Part shown: in pieces, positions 1 through 9,981 of the stretch
How the letters are laid out: the number at the start of each line of letters is the position of its first letter
Position numbering within the stretch: position 1 is the first letter of the stretch
Assembly (NCBI RefSeq): GCF_900169305.1
Contig: NZ_FWDP01000002.1
Coordinates: 186,001-250,000, forward strand
From: Marinilactibacillus piezotolerans
Lineage (GTDB): Bacteria; Bacillota; Bacilli; Lactobacillales; Carnobacteriaceae_A
DNA length: 64,000 nucleotides
Reading direction: 5' to 3'
The notes under the pieces: generated by a model
The model's database searches: none
What the model was told of the DNA's origin: nothing
The model's input: only the letters and a program-made list of their open reading frames with translations
Translations under genes and position numbers: made by a program

Positions 1-82
1 TATTTAGATCCGCTTTTTGATAATTTAACTATATGCTATACTATTAGGATAAACACATTATTTTTGAATAAAGGAGTTCCTT

Positions 83-466
83 ATGAATTTACTGCAGCAG
101 TTTGGATGGATCCTGTTCTTTTCTTTAATCGGAGAACTGATTTCTCTTTTTTTACCCTTGCCTATTCCCGGCAGCGTAATCGGTATGCTTTTACTTTTTT
201 CAGCCCTGCACTTTGATTGGCTGAAAATGGAGAAAGTAGAACAAGTCGGGACATGGCTAACACAAAATATGGCCATCTTATTTGTTCCGGCAGGCGTAGG
301 ATTAATGGTTTATCTCGATTTACTTGTATCTATCTGGTGGCAAATCATTATCATTTGTATCTTATCTACTTCTTTTGTAATCATCTCTGTAGGCAAAGCA
401 GTCCAAAAGTTCAAACAACTTAGAGGACAGAAATTTAATGAGAGAGAAGCGGAGATATACGAATGA
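83..466 (+). CDS. CidA/LrgA-family holin-like membrane protein
   Basis: This 127-aa protein is almost entirely hydrophobic, with about four membrane segments, and carries the family signature around LPIPGSVIGMLLL (residues 26-38) and a later NMAILFVPAGVGLM stretch. LrgA/CidA proteins form small oligomeric membrane pores that affect murein hydrolase activity and, in several Firmicutes, export or import of pyruvate-type metabolites. An AAAGGAG ribosome site lies just before the ATG. The stop overlaps the next gene by four bases (ATGA), so the two are translationally coupled. Whether this pair is the Lrg or the Cid paralogue cannot be decided from sequence. Confidence 0.9.
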   Translation: MNLLQQFGWILFFSLIGELISLFLPLPIPGSVIGMLLLFSALHFDWLKMEKVEQVGTWLTQNMAILFVPAGVGLMVYLDLLVSIWWQIIIICILSTSFVIISVGKAVQKFKQLRGQKFNEREAEIYE

Positions 467-1158
467 AAGAAATCATTACAGAAACCCCTATGTTTGGACT
501 ATTTTTGATTATTAGTACCTATGCTCTGGGCAATGTTCTGCACAAAAAATGGCCCATCCCGTTATTTGCACCTTTAGTATTTTCAATTTTCAGTATCATT
601 TTCCTGTTGATGATATTTGATGTAAAATATACGACTTTCCAGTTAGGCGGAGATATTGTGCATATGCTGATTACACCAGCAACCGTCTCTCTCGCCATTA
701 TTCTAGAAAAAAACTATCGTTACTTGAAGGAATATTACCCCTCTATATTGTTAGGGATCGGGATCGGAACTATTGTGCATACACTCATTGTTCTGGGATT
801 TGTTGCTCTATTTTCTCTTGATCAGCAAATATTTGCTTCTTTCTTTTCAAAAAGTATTACCACTGCCATTGCTCTAAGTGTATCAGATTCACTAGGTGGG
901 ATAGAAGCTCTGACCGTTACCTTAGTCGTGATTACCGGAATACTCGGCTCATTGATCGGCCCATTTCTGTTCAAAGTCGCCCGTATCCATGACCCGATTG
1001 CACAAGGTGCAGCACTAGGAAGCGGTGCCCATGCTATGGGTACTTCAAAAGCCATTCAACTAGGCGACGTTCATGGAGCTGTATCTGGTATTTCTATTAT
1101 ATTGACGGGTATTTCCTTCGTGCTATTAACATCCATAGCCAGTCTGATCATTCAATAA
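463..1158 (+). CDS. LrgB/CidB-family membrane protein
   Basis: The 231-aa product has the normal LrgB length and about six to seven hydrophobic segments. The conserved core SVSDSLGGIEALTV and the C-terminal GAALGSGAHAMGTSKA motif typify LrgB/CidB. It is the obligate partner of the small holin-like protein encoded upstream, with which it overlaps by four bases. LrgAB acts at the cytoplasmic membrane; in streptococci and Bacillus it has been linked to pyruvate uptake and to autolysis control. The operon ends at a strong inverted repeat about 50 bp downstream. Confidence 0.9.
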   Translation: MKEIITETPMFGLFLIISTYALGNVLHKKWPIPLFAPLVFSIFSIIFLLMIFDVKYTTFQLGGDIVHMLITPATVSLAIILEKNYRYLKEYYPSILLGIGIGTIVHTLIVLGFVALFSLDQQIFASFFSKSITTAIALSVSDSLGGIEALTVTLVVITGILGSLIGPFLFKVARIHDPIAQGAALGSGAHAMGTSKAIQLGDVHGAVSGISIILTGISFVLLTSIASLIIQ

Positions 1159-1205
1159 AAACCTATTGAGGAACATTTAAAACAAACTCCATATAAAATC
1201 TGACC

Positions 1206-1256
1206 AAAAAAGGTTAGCCAGAAGACAGTGGATCACTGAATTCGGCTAACCTTTTT
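1206..1256. terminator. Bidirectional rho-independent terminator
   Basis: AAAAAAGGTTAGCC pairs with GGCTAACCTTTTT across a loop that holds a second small stem (CAGTG/CACTG). A-run and T-run on the two sides let it serve both lrgB (plus strand) and the convergent NlpC/P60 gene (minus strand). Confidence 0.85.
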
Positions 1257-1314
1257 AACCTTTTTTATAGATGAAAGAGTTGTTTTTTATGATTAAAAGA
1301 TCAGATAATGTTGC

Positions 1315-2532
1315 TTAAGGACGACCGAATCCTGCAACATATCTAGACCAGTATCCTGAAGTGAAACTAGCAACGGCTACTCCAGTAGATGTTTGTGCAC
1401 CGATAAATCTTCCGCCGCCTAGGTAGATCCCAACGTGATCAATAGAGCCAGACTGGTTAAAGAAGATCAAGTCTCCAGGTTGTGCTTGTGATTGAGAAAT
1501 TCTTGTTGTAGAGCTGTACTGTCCAGCAGCCGTTCTTGTAATGCTGCGGCCTGCTTGACGGAATACATATTGAACAAATCCTGAACAATCAAACCCTGCT
1601 GGCGATCCGCCACCGTAAGAGTAAGGAACCCCAGTATAATTGTAGGCAATACTTGTAATAGATCCTCCATTTGTTGCAGCTGGTACAGAAGCATTTGAAG
1701 ATTCTGAAGACTTCGAAGAACTAGATGAAGTTGTAACCGTATCTTCTGAAGAACTAGATGAAGTTGTAACCGCGGCTTCTTCTGATTCATCTTCTACAGT
1801 AATTGTGCTGGTTTGTGAGGCAGCTGTTCTAGCTGACTGGATTTCTTGAATACGCGCTTCAGCAGCTTTTTGTTCAGCCAAGAAAGCTTCTTTTTCTTCC
1901 GTTACCTCTGCACGTTCAGCAGCAATTGAAGCTACTAAGCGTTCTTGATTTGCTTGTTCTTCTTCAAGCGCAGATTTTTGGCTTTCCATTTTAGCAGCAC
2001 GCAATGTTTGCTCTTCTTGTTTTGCCAATGTTTCTTTTTCTTTTTCTACAACAAGTTCTTTATCATCGATTTGTTGTTGGATCAAATCTTGATTTGCAGT
2101 CACCATGGTATTAACAACATCAATTCTTCCAATAATGTCTGATAAAGATTCTGATTCCATCAAAAAGCTGACAACAGATCCAGAGTCTCCTGTTACTTGA
2201 ACAGCACGCGCTTGCTTTTCAAGCTGTGCTTCACGTTCTTCAATAACCTGGTTTAACTGTTCAATTTCTTCTTGTAGTTGAGTCAATTCTTTGTTGGTCA
2301 ATTCCATCTCTTCAACTAACGTATTCATTTCTTTTTCTTTGCTTTCGATCTCAGCTGTTACAGTAGATAATTCTTTTTCAGCTTCACTTTGGCTGCTTGA
2401 AAGCTCTTCTAGTTTCTGGTTGAACTCTGATTCATTTTCAGGAGCTGCAAATGCAGTAACAGCAGGTGCTGCTAAGTAGCTGAATCCTATTGTTGATGCT
2501 AATGCTAGTTTTAAGATTGATTTCTTGTTCAC
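1315..2532 (-). CDS. Secreted coiled-coil NlpC/P60 peptidoglycan hydrolase (PcsB/CwlO-like)
   Basis: The 405-aa protein starts at GTG behind GAGGAAA. It has a signal peptide (MNKKSILKLA..., cleavage near AFA-A at residue 29/30), a long Glu/Gln/Lys-rich coiled coil (about 31-235), a Ser-rich linker (about 245-290) and a C-terminal NlpC/P60 domain with the catalytic Cys in GFDCSGFV and His in IDHVGIYLG. The architecture matches B. subtilis CwlO and E. faecium SagA; the gene position after ftsEX matches streptococcal PcsB. Such enzymes cleave peptide crosslinks in septal or sidewall peptidoglycan, and the coiled coil keeps them inactive until engaged by FtsX. The gene begins 92 bp after ftsX ends. 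The exact bond cut (DL-endopeptidase is likely) is inferred. Confidence 0.9.
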   Translation of the reverse strand: MNKKSILKLALASTIGFSYLAAPAVTAFAAPENESEFNQKLEELSSSQSEAEKELSTVTAEIESKEKEMNTLVEEMELTNKELTQLQEEIEQLNQVIEEREAQLEKQARAVQVTGDSGSVVSFLMESESLSDIIGRIDVVNTMVTANQDLIQQQIDDKELVVEKEKETLAKQEEQTLRAAKMESQKSALEEEQANQERLVASIAAERAEVTEEKEAFLAEQKAAEARIQEIQSARTAASQTSTITVEDESEEAAVTTSSSSSEDTVTTSSSSSKSSESSNASVPAATNGGSITSIAYNYTGVPYSYGGGSPAGFDCSGFVQYVFRQAGRSITRTAAGQYSSTTRISQSQAQPGDLIFFNQSGSIDHVGIYLGGGRFIGAQTSTGVAVASFTSGYWSRYVAGFGRP

Positions 2533-2624
2533 GGTCGGTTTCCTCTTTCTCTATTAAAGTATGTTTTTACTATGTAAGTTCAGCAAGGCAAGTACGGTTG
2601 CACTCGCAATGCTGAAGAATTGCT

Positions 2625-3512
2625 TTAAACTTTTAAGAATTTTCTGATAGACATTGCTGAACCAAGACTTCCGATGATCACACCAATGCTTAACAATGCT
2701 GCGACAAGCAGGATCAGGAAGGGATTAGGCGGCAATAACGCAAAGTATGTTCCTGAAAGATAGTTCATGATTGTGTCAAACCCTCTCAGATAAACATAAG
2801 AGATGATTGATACAGGAATCAATGCTCCGATTAGCCCAATCAGTGCTCCTTCAATTAAGAACGGCCATCTGATAAACCAGTTTGTAGCTCCAACGAGTTT
2901 CATAATCTCGATTTCTGTTCTTCTGGAGAAGATAGTGATTCTGATCGTATTGGCAATCAGGAAAACTGCTGTAAAGACTAATGCGACGATGATGACGACT
3001 CCAACGTTTCTAACTGTACCCATGACTTTAAACAGTCTGTCAGCATCAGAACCGCCGTAATTGACTTCAGCGACATAATCAAGTGTTTCTGCCTGCTGTG
3101 CTACTTCTGCTGTCTGTTCAGGAGTCGTAGTATTGACTACGAATACATCATAAAGCGGGTTATTGTCTCCATCGAACAGTCCGAATGCATCACCGTAACT
3201 GCCAATTACGTTATCTAATTCTTCTTCCCGACTAGAAAACTCTACTGATTCGACATTTTCCAATCCTTCAAGACTCTCTTGCAGTGCTTCTCGGTCAGCT
3301 TCTTCAGCTGCCAGATCGACATGCACTCGAATACTTACATCATTCTCAATATCTGAAGCTAGTTTGTTTACATTCATCAGCAAAGCGATAAAGCTTCCAA
3401 CCAGCAACAAGGTGACAGCCACTGCACTGATAGCTGCCAGTGTCATCCAGCCATTTCTTATAATGCTTCTAAATGATTCTGCGATATGTCTTTTAACAGT
3501 TCTAAACTTCAT
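2625..3512 (-). CDS. ftsX: Cell division protein FtsX
   Basis: A permease-like protein of 295 aa, with one N-terminal membrane helix, a large extracytoplasmic loop (about residues 50-165) and three more helices near the C-terminus, the standard FtsX topology. I place the start at 3512 (MKFRTVKRH...), because AAGGGGAG lies seven bases upstream and the longer frame adds residues not typical of the family. This start overlaps ftsE by 11 bp. With FtsE it forms an ABC-type complex that does not transport but transmits conformational change to a peptidoglycan hydrolase. That hydrolase is probably the NlpC/P60 protein encoded next. Confidence 0.93.
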   Translation of the reverse strand: MKFRTVKRHIAESFRSIIRNGWMTLAAISAVAVTLLLVGSFIALLMNVNKLASDIENDVSIRVHVDLAAEEADREALQESLEGLENVESVEFSSREEELDNVIGSYGDAFGLFDGDNNPLYDVFVVNTTTPEQTAEVAQQAETLDYVAEVNYGGSDADRLFKVMGTVRNVGVVIIVALVFTAVFLIANTIRITIFSRRTEIEIMKLVGATNWFIRWPFLIEGALIGLIGALIPVSIISYVYLRGFDTIMNYLSGTYFALLPPNPFLILLVAALLSIGVIIGSLGSAMSIRKFLKV

Positions 3513-4188
3513 ATCCGTACTCCCCTTCCTCTTGATCGCGGGCAATACGTCCATTTTCAACTGCTAAAACTCTGTGTCTAACACGGTTTACAATCTCGCT
3601 GTTGTGTGTTGCCATGATAATCGTTGTTCCTTGATTATTGATTTCTTCTAGTAAATCCATAATCCCCCAAGCTGTCTCCGGGTCTAAGTTCCCGGTCGGC
3701 TCATCTGCTATCAACACGCGCGGCATGTTGGCGATAGCTCTTGCAATGGCGATTCGCTGCTGCTCTCCGCCTGATAACTCATTCGGAAACATTCTGACTT
3801 TGTGTTTTAATCCGACTAGATCCAGCACTTCAAGTACACGCTTTTGAATCTGTTTAGGATTTTTTTCCAATACCTGCATTGCATAAGCAACATTTTCATA
3901 TACTGTCAAACGCGGCAACAATTTAAAATCTTGGAAGACGACTCCGACGTGTCTTCTTAAGAAAGGGATTTTTTTAGGTTTCAGGTTAACAAGATCAAAC
4001 TCTCCAACCTTGACCGTTCCTTTTGTCGGAACTTCTTCTCTATAAATCATTTTAATGAATGTAGATTTCCCAGCACCACTGGGTCCAACGACGTAAACAA
4101 ATTCTCCCTGTTCAATTCGAACATCTAATCCATTAATTGCCGTAATGCCGTTTGAATACTTCTTATAAACATTAGACATTTCAATCAT
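3502..4188 (-). CDS. ftsE: Cell division ATP-binding protein FtsE
   Basis: A 228-aa ABC ATPase with Walker A GPSGAGKST (residues 35-43), signature LSGGEQQR and Walker B VLIADEPTGNLD followed by the H-loop MATHN. Length and sequence are those of FtsE. It is cytoplasmic, binds FtsX, and uses ATP hydrolysis to drive activation of a cell-wall hydrolase at the division site. Its 3' end overlaps ftsX. It follows prfB at a distance of about 450 bp, so it probably has its own promoter in that gap. Confidence 0.95.
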   Translation of the reverse strand: MIEMSNVYKKYSNGITAINGLDVRIEQGEFVYVVGPSGAGKSTFIKMIYREEVPTKGTVKVGEFDLVNLKPKKIPFLRRHVGVVFQDFKLLPRLTVYENVAYAMQVLEKNPKQIQKRVLEVLDLVGLKHKVRMFPNELSGGEQQRIAIARAIANMPRVLIADEPTGNLDPETAWGIMDLLEEINNQGTTIIMATHNSEIVNRVRHRVLAVENGRIARDQEEGEYGYEV

Positions 4189-4584
4189 GTTATACTCACC
4201 TATCTAAAATATTTTACTTCTCGGACGACTGGTAGACATGCTTATGAAGAAACAGGAAAGACCTGCTCCTTTCTTTCAAGCAAGTATTAGTATATCAGAG
4301 CATAAAAATAAGTCTGTTTTAATCCAATTACAAACATATTTCAAATTGTCATGCTTGTAGGAAATTATACAAATATTTGTTTTCAACTCTTCAAAAAAGT
4401 GGATTATCTACCACTTTATAAATTAATTAGATTTAAAATAGTGATCGAATCACCATATATACATGTTTTAATAGGTGTAAAATGGGATATAATCAAATTT
4501 CGCAATGTTACAGTTCTGTTAAAAAAGAATCGATGAATTTATGTCCAAATTTTGACACTTATATTGTAGTGCTATTTTAGTCAT

Positions 4585-4630
4585 AAAAAAGATTGACTTC
4601 GGATTATCTTATACCGAAATCAATCTTTTC
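4585..4630 (-). terminator. Rho-independent terminator of prfB
   Basis: Inverted repeat GATTGA..TCGG / CCGAA..TCAATC followed on the minus strand by a T-run, directly after the prfB stop. The rest of the 4189-4584 gap holds no convincing gene; a TATACT-like -10 for ftsE (around 4290) is the only signal seen. Confidence 0.75.
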
Positions 4631-4636
4631 ATCATA

Positions 4637-5747
4637 TTATTCGCTTGTCTGAATCAATGAACGAAGATAAGCTTCGATAAAAGGATCCAAATCGCCATCC
4701 ATCACAGCATCTGTATTGCCCGTTTCTTCGTTTGTTCTGTGGTCTTTCACCATTGAGTAAGGGTGGAAGACATAAGATCGGATCTGAGAACCCCAGCCGA
4801 TTTCTTTCTGTTCGCCTCTGATAGCAGCCATCTCTTGTTCTTTTTCTTCTATCTGCTTCTGATACAATTTTGCTTTCAGCATTTGCATCGCTTGCTCTCT
4901 GTTGGCGATTTGAGAGCGCCCGGCTTGACTGGCAGCTACGATTCCAGTTTCTTTATGAGTGATTCTAACGGCAGATTCTGTTTTATTGATGTGCTGTCCG
5001 CCAGCCCCGCTAGCTCGGTAGGTATCTATACGGATATCATCAGGATTGATTTCAATATCGATATCTTCATTAACTTCCGGTACAACATCTATCGATACAA
5101 AGGAAGTATGTCGACGTCCACTCGAATCAAATGGAGAGATTCGAACTAACCTGTGGACTCCTTTTTCAGCTTTCAATAATCCATAAGCATGCGTGCCTTT
5201 AACGAGCAAGGTTACACTCTTGATTCCAGCTTCTTCTCCGTCTTGATAATCCAGTACTTCTGTGGAAAAACCTTTCTTATCCATCCACCTTGTGTACATC
5301 CGGTACAGCATTTCTCCCCAGTCTTGTGACTCAGTTCCACCAGCACCAGGATGAATTTCCAGGATAGCATTATTGTTGTCATACGGCTCACTTAAAAGCA
5401 TTTCCAGTTCAAACTCTTCAGTATCTTTATTGAGTTTTTCTATCCCCGCTTCTAATTCTGCGCGAATATCAGCATCTTGTTCTTCTTCCAGCATTTCAAT
5501 CATCGTTGAGTATTCTTCTACTTGTTCCGCTAAAGATTGAAAGGCATTGTACTTGCTTTTTATACTATTTCCTTCATCAATAACTTTTTGTGCTTTCTGC
5601 TGGTCGTTCCAAAATGAAGGGTCAGCCATTTGTTCATCAAATTCGGCAATATCGGCTTCCATTTTTTCTAAGTCAAAGAGACCCCCTGAAGTCTGAAACT
5701 TTCGAACGTGCTGCTTGCAGAGCATTTCTGATATCACTGATTTCCAT
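4637..5747 (-). CDS. prfB: Peptide chain release factor 2, programmed +1 frameshift
   Basis: RF2 recognises UGA and UAA and triggers peptide release. Translation starts at ATG 5747 behind AGGAGG and reads 24 codons ([20 protein letters not shown]..) to an in-frame TGA at 5675-5673. The site reads AGG GGG TCT CTT TGA C, with the internal Shine-Dalgarno-like AGGGGG just before the CTT slip codon: the classical RF2 autoregulatory frameshift. Ribosomes shifting +1 continue as [13 protein letters not shown]... to 4637, for about 369 aa. The anticodon-like SPF motif ([11 protein letters not shown]) and the catalytic GGQ ([13 protein letters not shown]) are present. It follows secA, as in many Firmicutes. 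Confidence 0.96.
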
Positions 5748-5830
5748 TGTAATTCCTCCTAATGATGGGTAGAAAAATCCCCTCTTGCAGCTGGTTGCCG
5801 CAAGAGGGAAAGAACGTTTTTAGATACAAG

Positions 5831-8296
5831 CTACCCCATTCTTGTATGTGTTTCTTCGTCATGAGAAAAGACAGGTTTTTTTGTTTTTCCGCGGCTTGCA
5901 TCTTTGCTGCTGCCGCTCGGTGAAGCTTGTTCACGCTGCAAGTTCTGACGGATTTGAGATTTCATCAGTAATCGAGTTACTTCGTAATCGATCTCTCCAA
6001 TCATTTCTTCAAATAGCGTGAATCCTTCTTGTTGATATTCTGTCAGCGGATTTGACTGAGCATAAGAGCGCAACCCAATACCTTGGCGTAATTGATCCAT
6101 TTGATCTATATGATCAGTCCATTTGCGGTCTACAACTCTCAAGATAACCACTTTTTCAAATTCAAGCACTTGTTCTTTACCGTTTAATTGAGCTGTTTTT
6201 TCTTCGTAATTGCTTTTGGCAAGTTCAACCAGCATGTTTTCAATTTCAGCAGCTGATTTGCCTTTTAAATCTTCTTCTGATAACTGATCCGGGTGTACAA
6301 GTACGGTATGGGCAAATTCAATGATATGTCCAAGATTCCATTTGCTTGAATCTTCTTGCTGTGTGTTTAACTCCACGTAGTTTTTGATTGTACGGCGAAT
6401 CATTGGTAAAGTAACATAGCTCAACGATTCTTCTTCAAGAATGACTTCTTGTCTTTGCCCATAAATCACTTCACGCTGTTCACGCATGACATCATCATAT
6501 TTCAATACATTACGACGAGTATCGTAGTTATTTCCTTCAACTCGTTTCTGAGCAGACTCAACTTGACGGCTGATCATACGGCTTTGAATCACTGCGTCAT
6601 CTTCTGCAATCTTCAATTGCTCTAATACCATTCTGATTCGTTCTGATCCAAAACGTTTCATTAAACTATCTTCTAATGAAAGATAAAATTGTGAAACCCC
6701 TGGATCTCCTTGACGTCCAGCACGTCCACGAAGCTGATTGTCAATACGTCTAGATTCATGACGTTCTGTACCAATAACTGCCAAACCGCCCATTTCTCTA
6801 ACACCAGGTCCAAGTTTGATATCTGTACCACGACCCGCCATATTTGTTGCGATTGTTACCGCTCCCGGCTGTCCAGCGTTCACAATGATCTCTGCTTCTC
6901 GGAAGTGGTTTTTCGCATTCAATACTTCATGCGGAATGCCTTCTTTTTTCAAGAGATTACTGATATGTTCAGATGTCTCAACAGCTACTGTACCCACAAG
7001 AATCGGTTGTCCTTTTTCATGGCGTTCTTTGATGTCTGCTACTACAGCATTAAATTTACCTTCTAATGTCGGATACAGCAGATCATCACGGTCGTCACGA
7101 ATCAGCGGACGGTTTGTTGGGATCGCAATAACATTCATATTGTAGATCTCACGGAACTCTTCCTCTTCTGTTTTTGCTGTACCTGTCATCCCAGACAGTT
7201 TTTTGTACATACGGAAGTAGTTCTGGAACGTAATGGTCGCCATTGTCTTAGATTCTTTTTGGATTTCGACGCCTTCTTTGGCTTCGATCGCTTGGTGCAA
7301 TCCGTCAGAGTAGCGGCGTCCATCCATAATTCGTCCTGTAAATTGATCTACAATTTTCACTTGTCCATCATCCACTACATAATCAATATCCAGCAGCATA
7401 ATGAAGTTGGCTCTTAATGCTTGGTCCAAATGATGGATCAATGACTGATTTTCTAAATCATACAAATTGTTGACTCTGAATGTTTTCTCTGCTTTCTCAA
7501 TCCCTTCTTCTGTTAAGGAGATCGATTTAGACTGCAAGTCGATTGTATAATCTTGTTCTTCTTTTAAGCCTTTGACAAAAAAATCGCAGCGTGTATAGAA
7601 AGAAGTGGAACGATTTGCTTGCCCAGAAATAATCAACGGCGTTCTAGCTTCATCGACTAAGATCGAGTCAACCTCATCTAAAATCGCAAAATTTAACGGA
7701 CGCTGTACCATTTGCTCTTTATAAACGACCATGTTATCTCTTAAATAGTCAAACCCTAGTTCATTGTTTGTAGAATAGGTAATGTCGCATTGGTACGCTT
7801 CGCGTTTTTCACTAGACGTTTTGCCGTTCAGGTTCAAACCAACGGTTAATCCCATCCAGCGGTACAACTCGCCCATTTCTTCCGCATCACGCGTTGCCAA
7901 GTAGTCATTGACCGTAACTACGTGAACACCTTCTCCGGAAATCGCGTTCAAATAAACCGGCATTGTAGCCGTCAAGGTCTTCCCTTCACCAGTTTTCATT
8001 TCGGAAATATTTCCTTCATGAAGAGACATCCCTCCCATTAATTGCACGCGGAAAGGGAATAGTCCTAAAACACGTTTTGCCGCTTCACGAATCGTCGCAA
8101 ATGCTTCAGGCATTAAGTCTTCTAATGTTTCACCATTTTGATAACGGGATTTAAATTCTTCTGTACGTGCTTTCAGCTCCTCATCAGATAAGGCAGCGAT
8201 CTCTCCTTCCATACTTTCAATACGGTCGGCAATTTTTCCGTAACGACGCAGATCTTTTTTGTCGTTATCGAATAAATTCTTTAATAAATGAGCCAT
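5831..8296 (-). CDS. secA: Protein translocase ATPase SecA
   Basis: The 821-aa motor of the Sec pathway. It has the DEAD motor with Walker A GEGKT (about residue 103) and DEVDS (about 207), the preprotein crosslinking region, the helicase IIA motifs ([21 protein letters not shown]) and the helical scaffold with [12 protein letters not shown]. It pushes preproteins through SecYEG. The C-terminus ends in [16 protein letters not shown] and lacks the CxCxxGxxxxxCHG zinc tail found in many SecA proteins; some lactobacilli share that truncated form. The gene lies between hpf and prfB on the same strand. Confidence 0.97.
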   Translation of the reverse strand: MAHLLKNLFDNDKKDLRRYGKIADRIESMEGEIAALSDEELKARTEEFKSRYQNGETLEDLMPEAFATIREAAKRVLGLFPFRVQLMGGMSLHEGNISEMKTGEGKTLTATMPVYLNAISGEGVHVVTVNDYLATRDAEEMGELYRWMGLTVGLNLNGKTSSEKREAYQCDITYSTNNELGFDYLRDNMVVYKEQMVQRPLNFAILDEVDSILVDEARTPLIISGQANRSTSFYTRCDFFVKGLKEEQDYTIDLQSKSISLTEEGIEKAEKTFRVNNLYDLENQSLIHHLDQALRANFIMLLDIDYVVDDGQVKIVDQFTGRIMDGRRYSDGLHQAIEAKEGVEIQKESKTMATITFQNYFRMYKKLSGMTGTAKTEEEEFREIYNMNVIAIPTNRPLIRDDRDDLLYPTLEGKFNAVVADIKERHEKGQPILVGTVAVETSEHISNLLKKEGIPHEVLNAKNHFREAEIIVNAGQPGAVTIATNMAGRGTDIKLGPGVREMGGLAVIGTERHESRRIDNQLRGRAGRQGDPGVSQFYLSLEDSLMKRFGSERIRMVLEQLKIAEDDAVIQSRMISRQVESAQKRVEGNNYDTRRNVLKYDDVMREQREVIYGQRQEVILEEESLSYVTLPMIRRTIKNYVELNTQQEDSSKWNLGHIIEFAHTVLVHPDQLSEEDLKGKSAAEIENMLVELAKSNYEEKTAQLNGKEQVLEFEKVVILRVVDRKWTDHIDQMDQLRQGIGLRSYAQSNPLTEYQQEGFTLFEEMIGEIDYEVTRLLMKSQIRQNLQREQASPSGSSKDASRGKTKKPVFSHDEETHTRMG

Positions 8297-8504
8297 TTAA
8301 ACAAATCTCCTCTTTATTCGTTTCACTGTTTTAATTGTTATATCGCAAAAGTCAATGATATCGATTTTCATACTATACTATCATACCACTATTGATTCTC
8401 AAAAAAAAGCCTTGATACTATGCTTTACAGGTGTTTACAAAAATGTCATTTTTTCATTATTATACATACTTGTACTTTCATTTTGTACAAGATTAAAAGA
8501 ACGT

Positions 8505-8535
8505 GAAAAAAGGCGAGCAGTCAGCTGCTCGCCTT
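8505..8535 (-). terminator. Rho-independent terminator of hpf
   Basis: AAGGCGAGCAG pairs with CTGCTCGCCTT over a four-base loop, followed on the minus strand by TTTTTTC. It separates hpf from secA; the remaining gap (8297-8504) should hold the secA promoter. Confidence 0.85.
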
Positions 8536-8547
8536 ATCCTAAAAAGA

Positions 8548-9126
8548 TTAATCTGTTTCAATTAATCCATATTTTCCGTCTTTACGTTTATAAACAATAC
8601 TTGCACCATTTGTATCCGCATCTTCAAATACAAAGAAGTTATGCCCAAGCATATCCATCTGCAGGATCGCTTCTTCCGCATCCATCGGTTTCAGACTTAA
8701 ACGTTTTGTGCGAACGATTGCTGCACCGATTTCGTCTTCTGTTGTCTCCTCTTCATTATCAAGATCCAAGTCCGCCCATAAATCAGGGTTGGTCGGCTGA
8801 GGTGCGTCCACTCCTTGTGATCTGCGGTTCTTGCGATTTACTTTCGTTTTGTACTTTCTCATTTGTCTCTCTAGTTTACTGACCACTAGATCAATACTTC
8901 CATAAAGATCAGGTGATGTTTCTTCTGCGCGTAAAACGATGTAAGGAAGTGGAACCGTTACTTCTACTTTCGCAGTTTTATCAGAGTAGGTCTTCAAATT
9001 GACATGTGCTTGAGCGTCCGGCACATCTTTGAAATATTTTTCGATTTTCCCTACTTTTTTCTCAACATAGTCTCTGATTGCTTGAGTCACTTCTATGTTT
9101 TCTCCGCGAACATTGTATTTTAACAT
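8548..9126 (-). CDS. hpf: Ribosome hibernation promoting factor, long form
   Basis: At 192 aa this is the long HPF of Gram-positives. The N-terminal S30AE domain (MLKYNVRGENIEVTQAIRDYVEKK, about 1-100) binds the decoding centre of the 30S subunit. The C-terminal domain (about 130-190, PMDAEEAILQMDMLGHNFFVF) dimerises to join two 70S ribosomes into inactive 100S particles in stationary phase or stress. It sits downstream of comFC, the usual Firmicutes position. Confidence 0.96.
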   Translation of the reverse strand: MLKYNVRGENIEVTQAIRDYVEKKVGKIEKYFKDVPDAQAHVNLKTYSDKTAKVEVTVPLPYIVLRAEETSPDLYGSIDLVVSKLERQMRKYKTKVNRKNRRSQGVDAPQPTNPDLWADLDLDNEEETTEDEIGAAIVRTKRLSLKPMDAEEAILQMDMLGHNFFVFEDADTNGASIVYKRKDGKYGLIETD

Positions 9127-9282
9127 ATTGCTTCACCCTTCCAATACTTTTTTACTTTGAGTCATTTTAGCATACTTTCTTCAATAACTCTCTAACAAAC
9201 CATTTATATTGATTTGTTAACTTAGCTTCATTATACATGATAACGGTTACTTTCTCAATGTATCACGTTCATCATTTCGAAT

Positions 9283-9981
9283 TTATCGAAATAACGAGAC
9301 TGTCTGTACACTCGCCGCCCCCGCATCTACTAAACATTCTGCTGCATAGCGTATCGTTCGGCCCGTTGTATAAACATCATCCACAACTACTAGACGCTGA
9401 CCTTTAATAGAATGAACTGCATGATCATCTTTAAGCTTGAAAGGCTGCTCCATCGCCAGCCGCTCTAGACGAGATTTAGTGGCCTGATTTTCACCTGAAG
9501 ATCGATTCTCTAATAAAGTACTATATTTTACTCCGGCATAGTTCAGCATAATCTCCATCTGATTGAACCCTCTTTTTGCCAGACTACTTGAAGCAATCGG
9601 AATCGGAACGACTGTCTCAACGTTGGTTATTTTTTCAACTGCTTCTTTTAACGTTGGCGCAATCATACTGGCCACTCGGATATCTCCATCAAATTTAAAC
9701 CGTTCCATCCATTCTTTTGCAAAAGCATTATAAGCAAAGATCGCTTGGTGACGAAATAAATAGTCTGGACTCTGCTTTCTCCATTTCAAGCAGTCAGAAC
9801 AGACTTCTGAAGACGTTTGTCTGCGGCTGCAATCAGGACAGACAGAAGAAAAATCCAGCAGTTCAAATCGCTTCATGCAGGACTCGCAGACGGTTCTAGG
9901 CTGCAGTTTTTTGAACATTAGTAAATCGGTTATGGACAATTTTATCGCAATTTCCTTCTGACACCAAATACAAGCACTCAA
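9283..9981 (-). CDS. comFC: Competence protein ComFC, phosphoribosyltransferase-like
   Basis: A 232-aa protein with an N-terminal zinc-ribbon region built from CxxC pairs (CIWC, CESC, CPDC, CSDC, residues about 4-65) and a type I phosphoribosyltransferase fold with PRPP loop VVVDDVYTTGRT near residue 200. ComFC is a cytosolic partner of ComFA in uptake of single-stranded transforming DNA. The ATG overlaps the comFA stop (ATGA, 9978-9981), giving coupled translation. Confidence 0.93.
   Translation of the reverse strand: MSACIWCQKEIAIKLSITDLLMFKKLQPRTVCESCMKRFELLDFSSVCPDCSRRQTSSEVCSDCLKWRKQSPDYLFRHQAIFAYNAFAKEWMERFKFDGDIRVASMIAPTLKEAVEKITNVETVVPIPIASSSLAKRGFNQMEIMLNYAGVKYSTLLENRSSGENQATKSRLERLAMEQPFKLKDDHAVHSIKGQRLVVVDDVYTTGRTIRYAAECLVDAGAASVQTVSLFR

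Noticed and set aside
2545-2580. WalR-like box (TGTTTTTACTATGTAAG) upstream of the NlpC/P60 gene
   Set aside because: PcsB-type genes are often WalRK targets, but two positions deviate from the consensus and it lies on the opposite strand; too weak to call.
4351-4536. 61-codon plus-strand frame in the ftsE-prfB gap
   Set aside because: No ribosome site, very AT-rich, no recognisable motif, and lies where the ftsE promoter is expected.
8355-8882. 175-codon plus-strand frame opposite hpf
   Set aside because: Antisense to a clear hpf gene, with low-complexity composition typical of a shadow frame.
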